NCBI GenBank assembly: GCA_009602725.1
Contig: WELB01000138.1
Span: 149,420 to 162,556 of the forward strand
Length of the DNA stretch: 13,137 bases
Origin: Spirogloea muscicola
Lineage: Eukaryota; Streptophyta; Zygnematophyceae; Spirogloeales; Spirogloeaceae
Direction: 5' to 3'
Position numbers and translations under genes: made by a program
In this document: in pieces, positions 1 through 12,968 of the stretch
Layout of the letters: the number at the start of each line of letters is the position of its first letter
Position numbering within the stretch: position 1 is the first letter of the stretch
Notes under the pieces: generated by a model
The model's database searches: none
The model's input: the letters and a program-made list of their open reading frames with translations, nothing else
Told to the model about the DNA's origin: nothing

Positions 1-447
1 CCGTCGCCGCCGTTCGGGCCGTTTGCCGGCGGCGGCGGCGGCATGTGGGGCAAGATGCCGGGGGCCGGCGGAACGGCTCTGGCCCCGCTCTCGCGGCCCA
101 TGGCGCCCGTCTCGCGCGGCGGCGGCATGCAGTACCAGCCGCAGCTCGGCGGTGGCAGCGGCGGTGGCATGGCGATGGCGGCTGCCATGGCTGGGCGGCA
201 GCAGCCCCAGTACGGCTCGGGCATACGTAGCGGCGGCAGCGGCAATGGTGGTGGCAGCAGTGGCCTCATCCCAACTTCGGTCCTGCTCTCTGGCGGCGGC
301 GGCGGCGGTGGCGGCGGGGTCACTGCGGAGAAGGCAGCGGCGGCGCTGGCAGGGCTGCCGGCAGTCAGCGGGGCCGGCACGGGGGGCGAGCTCAACGACC
401 TCGGCTGGGCGGACGAAGTCATTGTGTTCCGCGGCCACAACGGTTAA
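1..447 (+). CDS. 3' end of a Gly/Ala-rich protein gene (partial, product unknown)
   Basis: The frame is open from the first base and ends in TAA at 445-447, giving the last 148 residues of a longer protein. The segment is low complexity: Gly runs (one of nine), Gly-Ser stretches, Gln/Tyr-rich patches such as MQYQPQL and QQPQYGSG, and a less repetitive C-terminus rich in Ala/Leu that ends in WADEVIVFRGHNG. Composition of this kind is common in disordered tails of RNA-binding or regulatory proteins, but no domain is visible and I do not assign a function. It is convergent with the IleRS gene, with 456 nt between stop codons. An internal ATG at 43 is probably not the start, because the frame continues upstream of it. 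The overlapping Ala/Arg-rich frame at 23-826 looks like a GC-driven shadow. Confidence 0.6.
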   Translation, partial: PSPPFGPFAGGGGGMWGKMPGAGGTALAPLSRPMAPVSRGGGMQYQPQLGGGSGGGMAMAAAMAGRQQPQYGSGIRSGGSGNGGGSSGLIPTSVLLSGGGGGGGGGVTAEKAAAALAGLPAVSGAGTGGELNDLGWADEVIVFRGHNG

Positions 448-903
448 CGGCCGGGCGCCGGCTCTGCTTCACAGCCGCAGGCTGCGGCGTCGCTGCTGTG
501 CTGCGGAGTTTGCCAAGGCCGGCTGGCAACGGCAGCAGCTTCGACGCACCCGGCTGGTGGAGCCTTGGCACCGTATGCCGGCGGTGACACATGTAGCAGC
601 AGTGGCGGTCTGGAGCCCCGCCGTGCTTACTGGCAACCTACAATCCATTATCCCACGTCTTCCTCTCTCCACATTGTTAACCCCTTCCCCCCACACCTTA
701 CAACTTAGTCACTTGGGTGCTTCAGACAATCTGCCAATACTAGCAATGGTGCCAGCTTGCTGCACTAGCGCATCTCGGAAACATTGGGATCAGTGCATCC
801 ATTGTCCTAAATCTTCCAAGTTTTGACTCGTAGCTACTTGACATGGGCGCCAGACTAGCTAGAGCGCTGCGTCCCAGAGGTGTGGCGGATGCGGCGGCAG
901 CCC
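448..903. other. Convergent 3' intergenic region
   Basis: This 456-nt spacer lies between the stop of the + strand Gly-rich gene and the stop of the - strand IleRS gene, so it should hold both 3' UTRs. Base composition drops from GC-rich to mixed after about 620. I see a TGTAA on the - strand for IleRS (listed separately). I see no TGTAA on the + strand for the other gene, so its poly(A) signal is not identified. No RNA gene or repeat is evident. Confidence 0.5.
698..702 (-). promoter_or_regulatory. Probable poly(A) signal (TGTAA) of the IleRS gene
   Basis: Read on the - strand, TGTAA occurs about 202 nt downstream of the IleRS stop codon and is the first such pentamer after it. UGUAA is the established near-upstream polyadenylation element of chlorophyte green algae, where AAUAAA is rare. 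Five bases can occur by chance, so the call rests on position and on the algal look of the gene. Confidence 0.45.
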
Positions 904-8212
<7,309 letters not shown>

Positions 8213-8519
8213 TGACTTCCGCCCGCCGCCGGCGGCGGTGGGAAGGAGGCGGCCAGCTGAGCCCAGAAAGAACGGCGACAGTGCTGCGGCCGAGGCCCCA
8301 CGGGAGTAATGTAGGCGGGAGCAGCCGCCACAGCTGCAGCTTGCCGGCCCTGGCCCTGCGGGCCGCCACTGGTGCGGCGCTGCAAAGGCGACTGAGCACG
8401 AAGATTGTAGCCACAACAGGCTTTGAGGGAGCAAGGCCTTGCACCAAGTCCTGCTCAGCAGAGCCTCTCTGGTTGGCAGGAAATTCCTGAATTCACAGCT
8501 TTGGCATTTGAGGCTTCAT
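8213..8519 (-). other. Candidate transit-peptide coding region / 5' end of IleRS, start unresolved
   Basis: The reading frame of IleRS exon 1 stays open upstream of ATG 8212 to a TGA near 8515. It encodes Ser/Ala/Arg/Gly-rich sequence with few acidic residues (for example SSCSVAFAAPHQW and HYSRGASAAALSPFFLG), as expected of a chloroplast or mitochondrial transit peptide. No in-frame ATG lies in it. One speculative solution is a small first exon at 8519-8497 (ATG at 8519), a 46-nt GT-AG intron at 8496-8451, then 8450-8152. This keeps the frame and gives 1130 aa, but the intron would be far shorter than the other 19. Other options are a more distant first exon, a non-AUG start, or a short protein starting at 8212. 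Confidence 0.4.
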
Positions 8520-8573
8520 TCTCTTGAAATGGTAACTTGAATGGACATTCTATTGAGGCTGGCCTGCTAGCAG

Positions 8574-8650
8574 CTCTGAGCCTCGAGCCTTAAGTCCCGA
8601 GCCTTATGCTTTGAGCCTTGAGCCTTGAGCCTTGAGCCTTGAGCCCTGAG
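8574..8650. repeat. 7-bp minisatellite, consensus CCTTGAG, 11 units
   Basis: Eleven adjacent heptamers run without gaps: CTCTGAG, CCTCGAG, CCTTAAG, TCCCGAG, CCTTATG, CTTTGAG, four perfect CCTTGAG (8616-8643) and CCCTGAG. The centre is homogeneous and the edges are diverged, as in an array that expands internally. It lies upstream of the IleRS gene in non-coding sequence. Confidence 0.9.
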
Positions 8651-8683
8651 CATTGGTCTTCGGTCGTCGACCGGGACCCTGGC

Positions 8684-8732
8684 CTCTAAACCCCTGACCG
8701 CTGACTCCTAAACCCCAATCCCTGAACCCTAC
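8684..8732. repeat. Degenerate telomere-like heptamer tract (CCCTAAA-like)
   Basis: The sequence can be cut into seven consecutive heptamers that vary around CCCTAAA/CCCTGAA, for example CTCTAAA, CTCCTAA, TCCCTGA and ACCCTAC. CCCTAAA is the complement of TTTAGGG, the plant-type telomere repeat also found in many trebouxiophyte algae. The units are too diverged to be an active telomere, and the match may be fortuitous. Confidence 0.45.
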
Positions 8733-9133
8733 AGGCCGAAACCAGACTCGTTAGCATCCAGGTGGTGTTTTCCGACTTGTACCCTGGACCTGTCCTACAC
8801 CAACAATAACTCTAAGCCTGATACTGGAGTTGACGCATAGCTTCAGGAGGCCCCTAGATTGACGTGGCGAGCTCCGGCGGCCAAGGCCCTGAAGCCAGCT
8901 CGCAGCCGCTCTGAGCTCTGCAGGCGACCGCCGCTGGCGCCGGCGCGTCCCTGGCGCCCGGCGCACAGAGCCTCGAGGCCGAGACCAGCCACGGGCCGCG
9001 CAAGACTGGCGAGCGAGAGAAGCTGTGCCAGAGGCGGGGGCAAGGGAGAGGGCGGCGCTCACAGCTTTGCCGGTGGCCGCTCCGGCGGTGGCGGCGGCAC
9101 TGCCGCGGCCCGGGGCCAGCGCCTGCCGCTGAG

Positions 9134-9165
<32 letters not shown>

Positions 9166-9441
9166 GTTCGCCGCCGCGATCTGTGCCGCAATCCGAGGCG
9201 CGGGCTCCGGGAGGCGGGCTGAGACAAGAAACAGTAACTGGACGGGGACCTGTGAGGATGGCCTGCCCTAACGGCGTTCCCCATGACGCCGTCTTCTCGA
9301 GCGGGGACGTGCGCGTCAATGCCGGGTCCCACCTTGCGCTGCGATTGGCGGGTCCTGGTCAGCGCTGACCGTCGTCGCGCCCAATCAACGCCCCGGGACC
9401 CACCGGCTCAGCCGGAGCCCCGGAGAATTTGAAATGAAATA
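8733..9441. other. GC-rich block without an assignable gene; (GCC)n run and CCAAT boxes
   Basis: From about 8860 to 9370 several frames on both strands are open, which high GC alone explains, so I call no gene here. A + frame at 8859-9368 and a - frame at 9332-8751 both translate to Arg/Pro/Ala-rich text with no domain. A (GCC)n microsatellite of about 11 units lies at 9133-9165. CCAAT occurs on the - strand at 9348-9344 and on the + strand at 9381-9385. With the GC-rich context this could be a promoter, either for an unseen first exon of IleRS or for another short gene. Two TGTAA pentamers on the + strand (9572-9576, 9609-9613) would suit a + transcript ending there, but the case is weak. 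Confidence 0.3.
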
Positions 9442-9533
9442 GTATTAAGAAGGAAAGAGCAGAGGGCGATGGCTGTGATTGGCCAGCCCAGAAAAAGGAA
9501 CGTCCAAATCCGAAGGGGCCAGAATAGCGCTAA
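9442..9533 (+). repeat. Diverged copy of the foldback spacer repeat
   Basis: This stretch aligns by eye with 12961-13064 in the same orientation. Shared pieces in the same order are an AAGAAG/AAGGAAAG purine patch, GGCTG, CCAGCCC followed by GAAAAAG, GAAGGGG with GGCCAG, and AGCGCTAA. Differences and small indels are spread throughout, so it is an old copy of the same dispersed element. The flanking 77-bp arms are not recognisable around it. Confidence 0.5.
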
Positions 9534-9819
9534 AACACACGGCGACTCAAGTGGGAAAATAGATCTTCCAGTGTAAGGCAATGGCTGTGAGAGGAGAACA
9601 GATGAACGTGTAAGGTCTGGAAGGACAATGGGAGATCCCGTCTCTGCAAGACCTGCAGGTAATTTGGATTGAGTCGACTTCTGGCGCCAGCTTGGAGGTC
9701 GAGCCCTCTCTAGGGGGGGTCAGCTTAGCAGCAGGTGACGTACATTTGTCCAATGTGCTTGCCTTTGTACTTGGCCACACATGGCCTCCCCATCTCTTAA
9801 TATACACGCATTTTCTCTA
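9534..9819. other. Non-coding spacer, nothing recognised
   Basis: The composition is mixed. The only open frame on the - strand (about 9807-9547) has no recognisable content. Two + strand TGTAA pentamers lie here (9572, 9609). I see no RNA gene and no transposon terminus before 9820. Confidence 0.4.
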
Positions 9820-10066
9820 GGCCGGGTTACACCGGGTCGGTCGGCCGCGCGGAGGGGTACGTGTTACGCGCTGTACGGAGTGACCGCGTTACAATGGCGC
9901 CGGGCCCGGTCATGGTCGCACGCCACGGAGGCGCCACATCGGACCCTGACCAGGACGCCTTTTGCCCCCGTTAAGGAGCAAACGGCGCCGTGTGCCACGA
10001 GGGTGGCCGGAATCGAGACCACCTCCCGAGGTGGTCTGAAATCCTGGCCGTCTCGCTGCAGAGGTC
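9820..10066 (+). mobile_element. Decayed left end of a Harbinger-like element
   Basis: The region matches the left end of the complete element at 10192 in the same orientation. It has a damaged terminus (GGCCGGGTTACACC against GGGCCTGTTTACAC). GAGGGGTACGTGTT is shared at 9852 and 10225, CCGGTCATGGTC lies at 9906 and 10277, and a 21-nt identity links 9924-9944 to 10295-10315. Similarity fades after about 10066. The small ORF start is present (ATG 9912, MVARHGGATSDPDQDAF), but a 1-bp deletion shifts the frame soon after, to a stop at the TAA in CCCCCGTTAAGG. No right terminal repeat is found, so this is a truncated, older relative rather than a whole element. Confidence 0.75.
10016..10037. repeat. 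Hairpin in the decayed element (9-bp stem, CCCG loop)
   Basis: AGACCACCT pairs perfectly with AGGTGGTCT across the loop CCCG. It occupies the place of the hairpin at 10386-10411 in the complete element. Confidence 0.85.
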
Positions 10067-10122
10067 TATGGCCAGGGCGATGCACCTTCGTGCCGGCAGA
10101 GCCCCTCGCTGCTGCCTCTGGC

Positions 10123-10191
10123 TCTGGCCAGGGGACCCACTTCCAGGAGCCCAGCATCTCTGATCTGCGGCTGCTTAGCAGAGGTTACTGA
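10123..10191 (+). repeat. Repeat unit interrupted by the Harbinger element, left part
   Basis: These 69 bases match 12867-12935 with one difference (A at 10182, G at 12926). The unit contains the stretch that forms the arms of the foldback at the window end. Its continuation lies beyond the inserted transposon at 12827-12866 (GTGATACGTAGC...), which resembles 12936 onward (GTGTCTCGTAGC...). The unit was therefore whole before the insertion. Confidence 0.9.
10189..10191 (+). repeat. Target-site duplication TGA (second copy at 12824-12826)
   Basis: TGA directly abuts both terminal repeats. The uninterrupted paralogous unit has a single TGA at 12933-12935 in the same context (GGTTAC-TGA-GTG), which confirms duplication of exactly three bases. 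Confidence 0.92.
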
Positions 10192-10219
10192 GGGCCTGTT
10201 TACACTTGGTCACCGGGTC
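10192..10219 (+). repeat. Left terminal inverted repeat (28 bp)
   Basis: It begins GGGCCTGTTTACACTTGG and ends CACCGGGTC, and it is the exact reverse complement of 12796-12823. The next base differs between the ends, which fixes the repeat length at 28. Confidence 0.95.
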
Positions 10220-10282
10220 GGGTCGAGGGGTACGTGTTGCGCGGTGTATGGAACGGCCGGTTTTACGCCTTGCGGGCCGGTC

Positions 10283-10477
10283 ATGGTCACTCGACACGGA
10301 GGCGCCACATCGGACGCTGACGAGGACTCGTTTGTGGGCGCGTTAAGGAGAAAACGCGCGCGTTTGCCACGAGGTCGGCCGGAAGTGGGCCCTCCTCCCG
10401 AGGAGGGCCCAGATTTTGACCGCCCCCGTCCACCCCCCTTCGGACCCCAAGGACGCTGCCCGGCCTGCCCGAATTGA
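10283..10477 (+). CDS. Small second ORF of the Harbinger element (AT-hook-like)
   Basis: From ATG 10283 this gives 64 aa. It starts MVTRHGGATSDADEDS, then has a basic patch RRKRARLPRGRP (RGRP is the AT-hook core) and a Pro-rich end with CPAC. Harbinger elements usually carry a second DNA-binding protein, often MYB/SANT-like, that works with the transposase. No MYB helix set is visible here, so the role is inferred from position and the basic motif. Compared with the decayed copy at 9912, codon position 2 is unchanged over the first ~24 codons, whereas positions 1 and 3 vary; that favours + strand coding, but the sample is small. The frame may be only a first exon: two stops separate it from an open frame at 10646-10915. 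Confidence 0.4.
   Translation: MVTRHGGATSDADEDSFVGALRRKRARLPRGRPEVGPPPEEGPDFDRPRPPPFGPQGRCPACPN
10386..10411. repeat. Subterminal hairpin in the complete element (11-bp stem, CCCG loop)
   Basis: TGGGCCCTCCT pairs perfectly with AGGAGGGCCCA across the loop CCCG. It lies about 190 bp inside the left end and within the small + strand ORF. Compared with the older copy the loop is identical, and three stem pairs have changed on both sides while keeping pairing. Confidence 0.9.
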
Positions 10478-10922
10478 GAAACCTGGCACCCCCTTAACCT
10501 CCAAAAAGACACAGATTTCCAAAATACGAAGGTCCCCCGCCCCTGCTCCCCTCTCGCCTCCCTCCCGGCGCCTGCAGCGCTGTCATAGCGCCATCCTGAT
10601 CGCCAAGGCCGCGCAGTCCCGCAGTCGGCAGGGCAGCAGCAGCTGATGGCTGCCATGGCAGCAGCTGATATACCGCCTGTAGTCTGCGACAGCGGCAACA
10701 TTGCCTCGTCGCCAGTGACACCTCCACCAGCACCAACAGCGCCAGCTGGTGGGGGCACTCCGCTGCGCGGGGGCATGGAGCCAGTTCGCATCCTCGACCC
10801 CAACGTTGCCATCCGGGAGCAGCAAGGGCGAAACGGTGTTGCTGGCGCAGGCAGCAGCCCGCAGGCAGCAGCCCCGGCGATGACGGCCGGGGCTCGTGGA
10901 GACATGAGTGGGTAGGGCCTGT
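10478..10922. other. Internal region between the two Harbinger ORFs
   Basis: A + frame at 10646-10915 (89 aa) begins MAAMAAADIPPVVCDSGN and is Pro/Ala/Gly-rich. It could be a later exon of the small ORF, since it shares its frame with 10283-10477 but is separated by TGA (10475) and a TAG near 10589. No convincing intron pair restores it. A long - frame at 10983-10210 also exists but runs antisense to the better-supported ORF. I assign no product here. Confidence 0.3.
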
Positions 10923-11024
10923 TCATAGAGGGTGCTTGCGAGCGCATCCCTCCTCTGAGCGCCTTGAGCCGCTTCTTGGACATTGGAGTGGTTGATGTAG
11001 TCCTCGTCCGTGGGCTCGCAGTCT
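10923..11024 (-). pseudogene. Partial duplicate of the transposase C-terminal coding end
   Basis: Translated on the - strand this gives DCEPTDEDYINHSNVQEAAQ and then GAQRRDALASTLYEQ. It matches the transposase tail DCEPTDEEDNFNDFNVQEAA followed by RGAQRRDALARTLYEQ (11368-11264), with one 3-bp indel and scattered changes. Homology stops sharply at both sides, and no stop codon equivalent to the real one is present. It is a duplicated fragment, not a gene. Confidence 0.85.
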
Positions 11025-11160
11025 AGCATTCAATTGGCATCGATGCATTGCTGTCCTCAACGCACAGGTCAATACTCAGCAGGCTGATAGAGATGCTGTA
11101 GTAAGGGCAGGCAGCAATGTGATTGCAAGATGCTGATGTACAACAAAATGTTGTAATATC

Positions 11161-12368
11161 TTATTTAACAATTTGCAGAATGTCAAGAATTCTGTTTCTC
11201 CTAAAATCTTCGATGCCCATGCTATCCTCACTGTCCGACGACTCTAGCACCATGTGTTGCTGCTCATAAAGGGTGCGTGCTAGCGCATCCCTCCTTTGAG
11301 CCCCTCGAGCCGCTTCTTGGACATTGAAGTCGTTGAAGTTGTCCTCCTCGTCTGTGGGCTCGCAGTCTTGGACATCAGAGTCGTCGATGTTGTCCTCCTC
11401 TTCAGCGGGCCCGCAGTCTACCATCCACTCGGCATCGACCACATCATTGTCGTCGATGCACATATTGTGCAAGACGATGCATGCCCCGACATGGAGGGGC
11501 GCAGTCTTCAGTTGGACGTCCATTCGCTTCTGGAGAATTCTGAACCGCCCCTTCAGATGTCCCAAAGCCTGTTCAAGCACCATCCTGGAGCTGGACTGCT
11601 TGTAGTTCCAGTCCTGTTGGAGGGCTGACAACCCCTCCCGGCAGCCTTTGAAAGGACTCAACATGTATCTGCGCGGCGGATAGGCTGCATCCCCGAGCAA
11701 ACAGTAGTCTCCAAGTCTCCCTTCACCGCACCGCTGGCCGACCCTGCTCTGGTTGAAAATCGTGCAGTCGTGTACGCTGCCGCACCGGCCGACGTCGAAG
11801 GCCCAGATCTTCCGGTTCGCGTCAGCGACCACCTGCAGGACCACAGAGTGGTGGCTCTTTCTACTGTAGAGTACTTGGGACGATCACTTGGAGCTATGAT
11901 GGGGATGTGCGAGCCGTCGACTGCGCCAACGACGTACGTGATGCCTGCCAGCTCCTCAAATCTGGCGGCCATGCCGAGCATCTCCTTGTGCGTCGGCCAC
12001 TTGACCTGCTCCAGCAGCAGGTTGTCTTTGATGGCCTCCAGCACCTCCCTAATGATAATGCTCGCCGTGCACTCCGCTATACCGAAAAGATCGGATGTGG
12101 CCCTAATGTAGCTTCCAGTTGCCAGGCGGTGCAGCGTGATCGCAGTCCTCGCTTCCACCGGCACAGCTTCTCTGCACTTCGTGTCCCGCTTGTCGATCGT
12201 GCCGCCGAGAGCCCGGACCAACTTGTCAAAGACTCTGCGCGACACTCTCACGCGCTTCCGGAAGTCCTGCTCGGTGAAGTCGACCTGCAGCTGCCGGAGC
12301 CAGCCGGTCGTCTGGGTGGAGCTCCACAGGAGGCGCGGTGCTCTCTCCTTCTTCCCCTGCAGCATCAT
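11161..12368 (-). pseudogene. Harbinger (HARBI1/PIF-type) DDE transposase, frameshifted
   Basis: The protein would cut and join the element ends. From ATG 12368 the first frame gives 166 aa: a helical N-terminal part (WLRQLQVDFTEQDFRKRV), a helix-turn-helix-like stretch (ITLHRLATGSYIRATSDLFG), then VVGAVDGSHIPI with the first catalytic Asp at codon 11918-11916. After the insertion at about 11869-11870 the next frame (235 aa) continues RKSHHSVVLQVVADANR, then LLGDAAYPP with the second Asp at 11691-11689, and RMVLEQALGHLKGRFRIL with the Glu at 11574-11572. It ends with an acidic repeat tail and TAA at 11163-11161. The length of about 400 aa suits the family. The break falls between KY and the SRKSHHSVV block, where relatives have no extra residues. 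A sequencing error or frameshifting cannot be excluded. Upstream, the same frame is open to a TAG at 12416-12414, so a longer N-terminus is possible. Confidence 0.88.
11317..11418. repeat. 51-bp tandem repeat in the transposase tail
   Basis: There are two head-to-tail units, 11317-11367 and 11368-11418, each beginning TTGGACAT and ending CGCAGTC. On the - strand they encode the 17-residue repeats DCEPTDEEDNFNDFNVQ and DCGPAEEEDNIDDSDVQ. The repeat is in frame and strongly acidic. The duplicated fragment at 10923-11024 contains one such unit. Confidence 0.9.
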
Positions 12369-12400
12369 CAGGGCCACGGCAGCCTTGAAGTCGAAGTGCG

Positions 12401-12557
12401 GCAGCAGATCCGCCTACGCCTCCGCCTCCGCCTCCGCCTCCACCTCCACCTCCGCCTCCGCCGCCGCCTCCGCCTCCGCCTCCGCCTCCGCCTCCGCCTC
12501 CGCCGTGCGCAGCTGCCAGCGGGCCAGGACTGCTATCGTGATGCAGCAGATCCGCCT
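12401..12557. repeat. 15-bp direct repeats bracketing the GGAGGC tract
   Basis: GCAGCAGATCCGCCT occurs at 12401-12415 and again at 12543-12557, an offset of 142 bp. The microsatellite and a short unique piece lie between them. This looks like a duplication or insertion of 142 bp. Its removal would join the open - frame upstream (ending RAEADLL) to PHFDFKAAVALMM of the transposase. Confidence 0.75.
12411..12504. repeat. (GCCTCC)n / (GGAGGC)n expansion at the transposase 5' end
   Basis: This hexamer microsatellite has interruptions (CACCTC, GCCGCC). On the - strand it codes an Ala-Glu repeat in the transposase frame, or a Gly run in the next frame. In the transposase frame it is ended by TAG at 12416-12414, where the repeat pattern predicts GAG. 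Confidence 0.9.
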
Positions 12558-12795
12558 CCGCTCGGGGCCCATGCCTGCAGGCCTGGTCGGCAACGGGAGG
12601 GGGGAGCGTGCGCCTGCGGGGGCGCTCGACCAGGCGGCGGGAGGTGGCGCTGCTGCCGGAGTTTGAAGCTGCTGCCCTAGCGCGCCGGGCAGCCGATCCG
12701 ACCTGGCGGGGCTTGGGAGGAGATACAGCACGTGCAGGCGGCCTCGGCCTCCGTGGCGGTGACCAGATCCTCGACCCGGGGGTCAGCACCTGCGT

Positions 12796-12823
12796 GACCC
12801 GGTGACCAAGTGTAAACAGGCCC
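12796..12823 (-). repeat. Right terminal inverted repeat (28 bp)
   Basis: It is the exact reverse complement of 10192-10219, reading outward to ...AAACAGGCCC, followed by TGA. A related GGTGACC motif recurs a short way inside the right end (near 12757-12766), possibly a subterminal transposase site. Confidence 0.95.
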
Positions 12824-12826
12824 TGA

Positions 12827-12866
12827 GTGATACGTAGCCTGCTTTGTTTCTCTGTGTGCTTGTTTT
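12827..12866 (+). repeat. Repeat unit interrupted by the Harbinger element, right part
   Basis: GTGATACGTAGCCTGCTTTG follows the TGA. It corresponds to GTGTCTCGTAGCAGCTTTG in the next unit (12936 on) but is more diverged than the left part. It runs straight into the next unit at 12867, so the two units are tandem. Confidence 0.75.
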
Positions 12867-12968
12867 TCTGGCCAGGGGACCCACTTCCAGGAGCCCAGCA
12901 TCTCTGATCTGCGGCTGCTTAGCAGGGGTTACTGAGTGTCTCGTAGCAGCTTTGTTTCTGTTACTTAG
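12867..12968 (+). repeat. Uninterrupted repeat unit; contains left arm of the foldback
   Basis: The first 69 bases match 10123-10191 (68/69) and provide the empty site for the Harbinger insertion. Bases 12892-12968 are the left arm of a perfect inverted repeat. Confidence 0.92.

Larger units (their letters stand above)
10192..12823. mobile_element. PIF/Harbinger DNA transposon, 2632 bp, complete ends
   Basis: The ends are perfect 28-bp inverted repeats (10192-10219 and 12796-12823) that start GGGCCTGTTTACACTTGG. TGA flanks both ends (10189-10191 and 12824-12826). Inside are a DDE transposase of the HARBI1/PIF type on the - strand and a short ORF on the + strand that faces it, which is the usual two-gene plan of this superfamily. 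A 3-bp duplication is also typical, though the common target is TTA/TAA rather than TGA. The element looks non-autonomous now because the transposase frame is broken, but its matching ends suggest fairly recent insertion. Confidence 0.9.

Noticed and set aside
23-826. 267-codon open frame on the + strand rich in Ala/Arg
   Set aside because: It overlaps the more plausible Gly-rich frame ending at 447, runs far into the 3' region, and has shadow-frame composition with no domain.
9820-10191. A complete second transposon
   Set aside because: Only a left end is recognisable; no matching right inverted repeat or flanking duplication was found before 10192.
10210-10983. 257-codon - strand open frame inside the Harbinger element, with GRPRGK
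   Set aside because: It is antisense to the small + ORF. Changes between the two copies fall at its codon position 2 rather than position 1, unlike coding sequence, and its start lies in an off-frame of the duplicated transposase tail. Not fully excluded.
10918-11031. A second transposase gene
   Set aside because: Only about 35 codons of the tail are present, with sharp homology breaks on both sides.
12226-12789. 187-codon - strand frame with a long Gly run
   Set aside because: The Gly run is the GGAGGC microsatellite read off frame, and after it the frame runs antiphase to the transposase. Only its part above 12543 may be ancestral transposase sequence.
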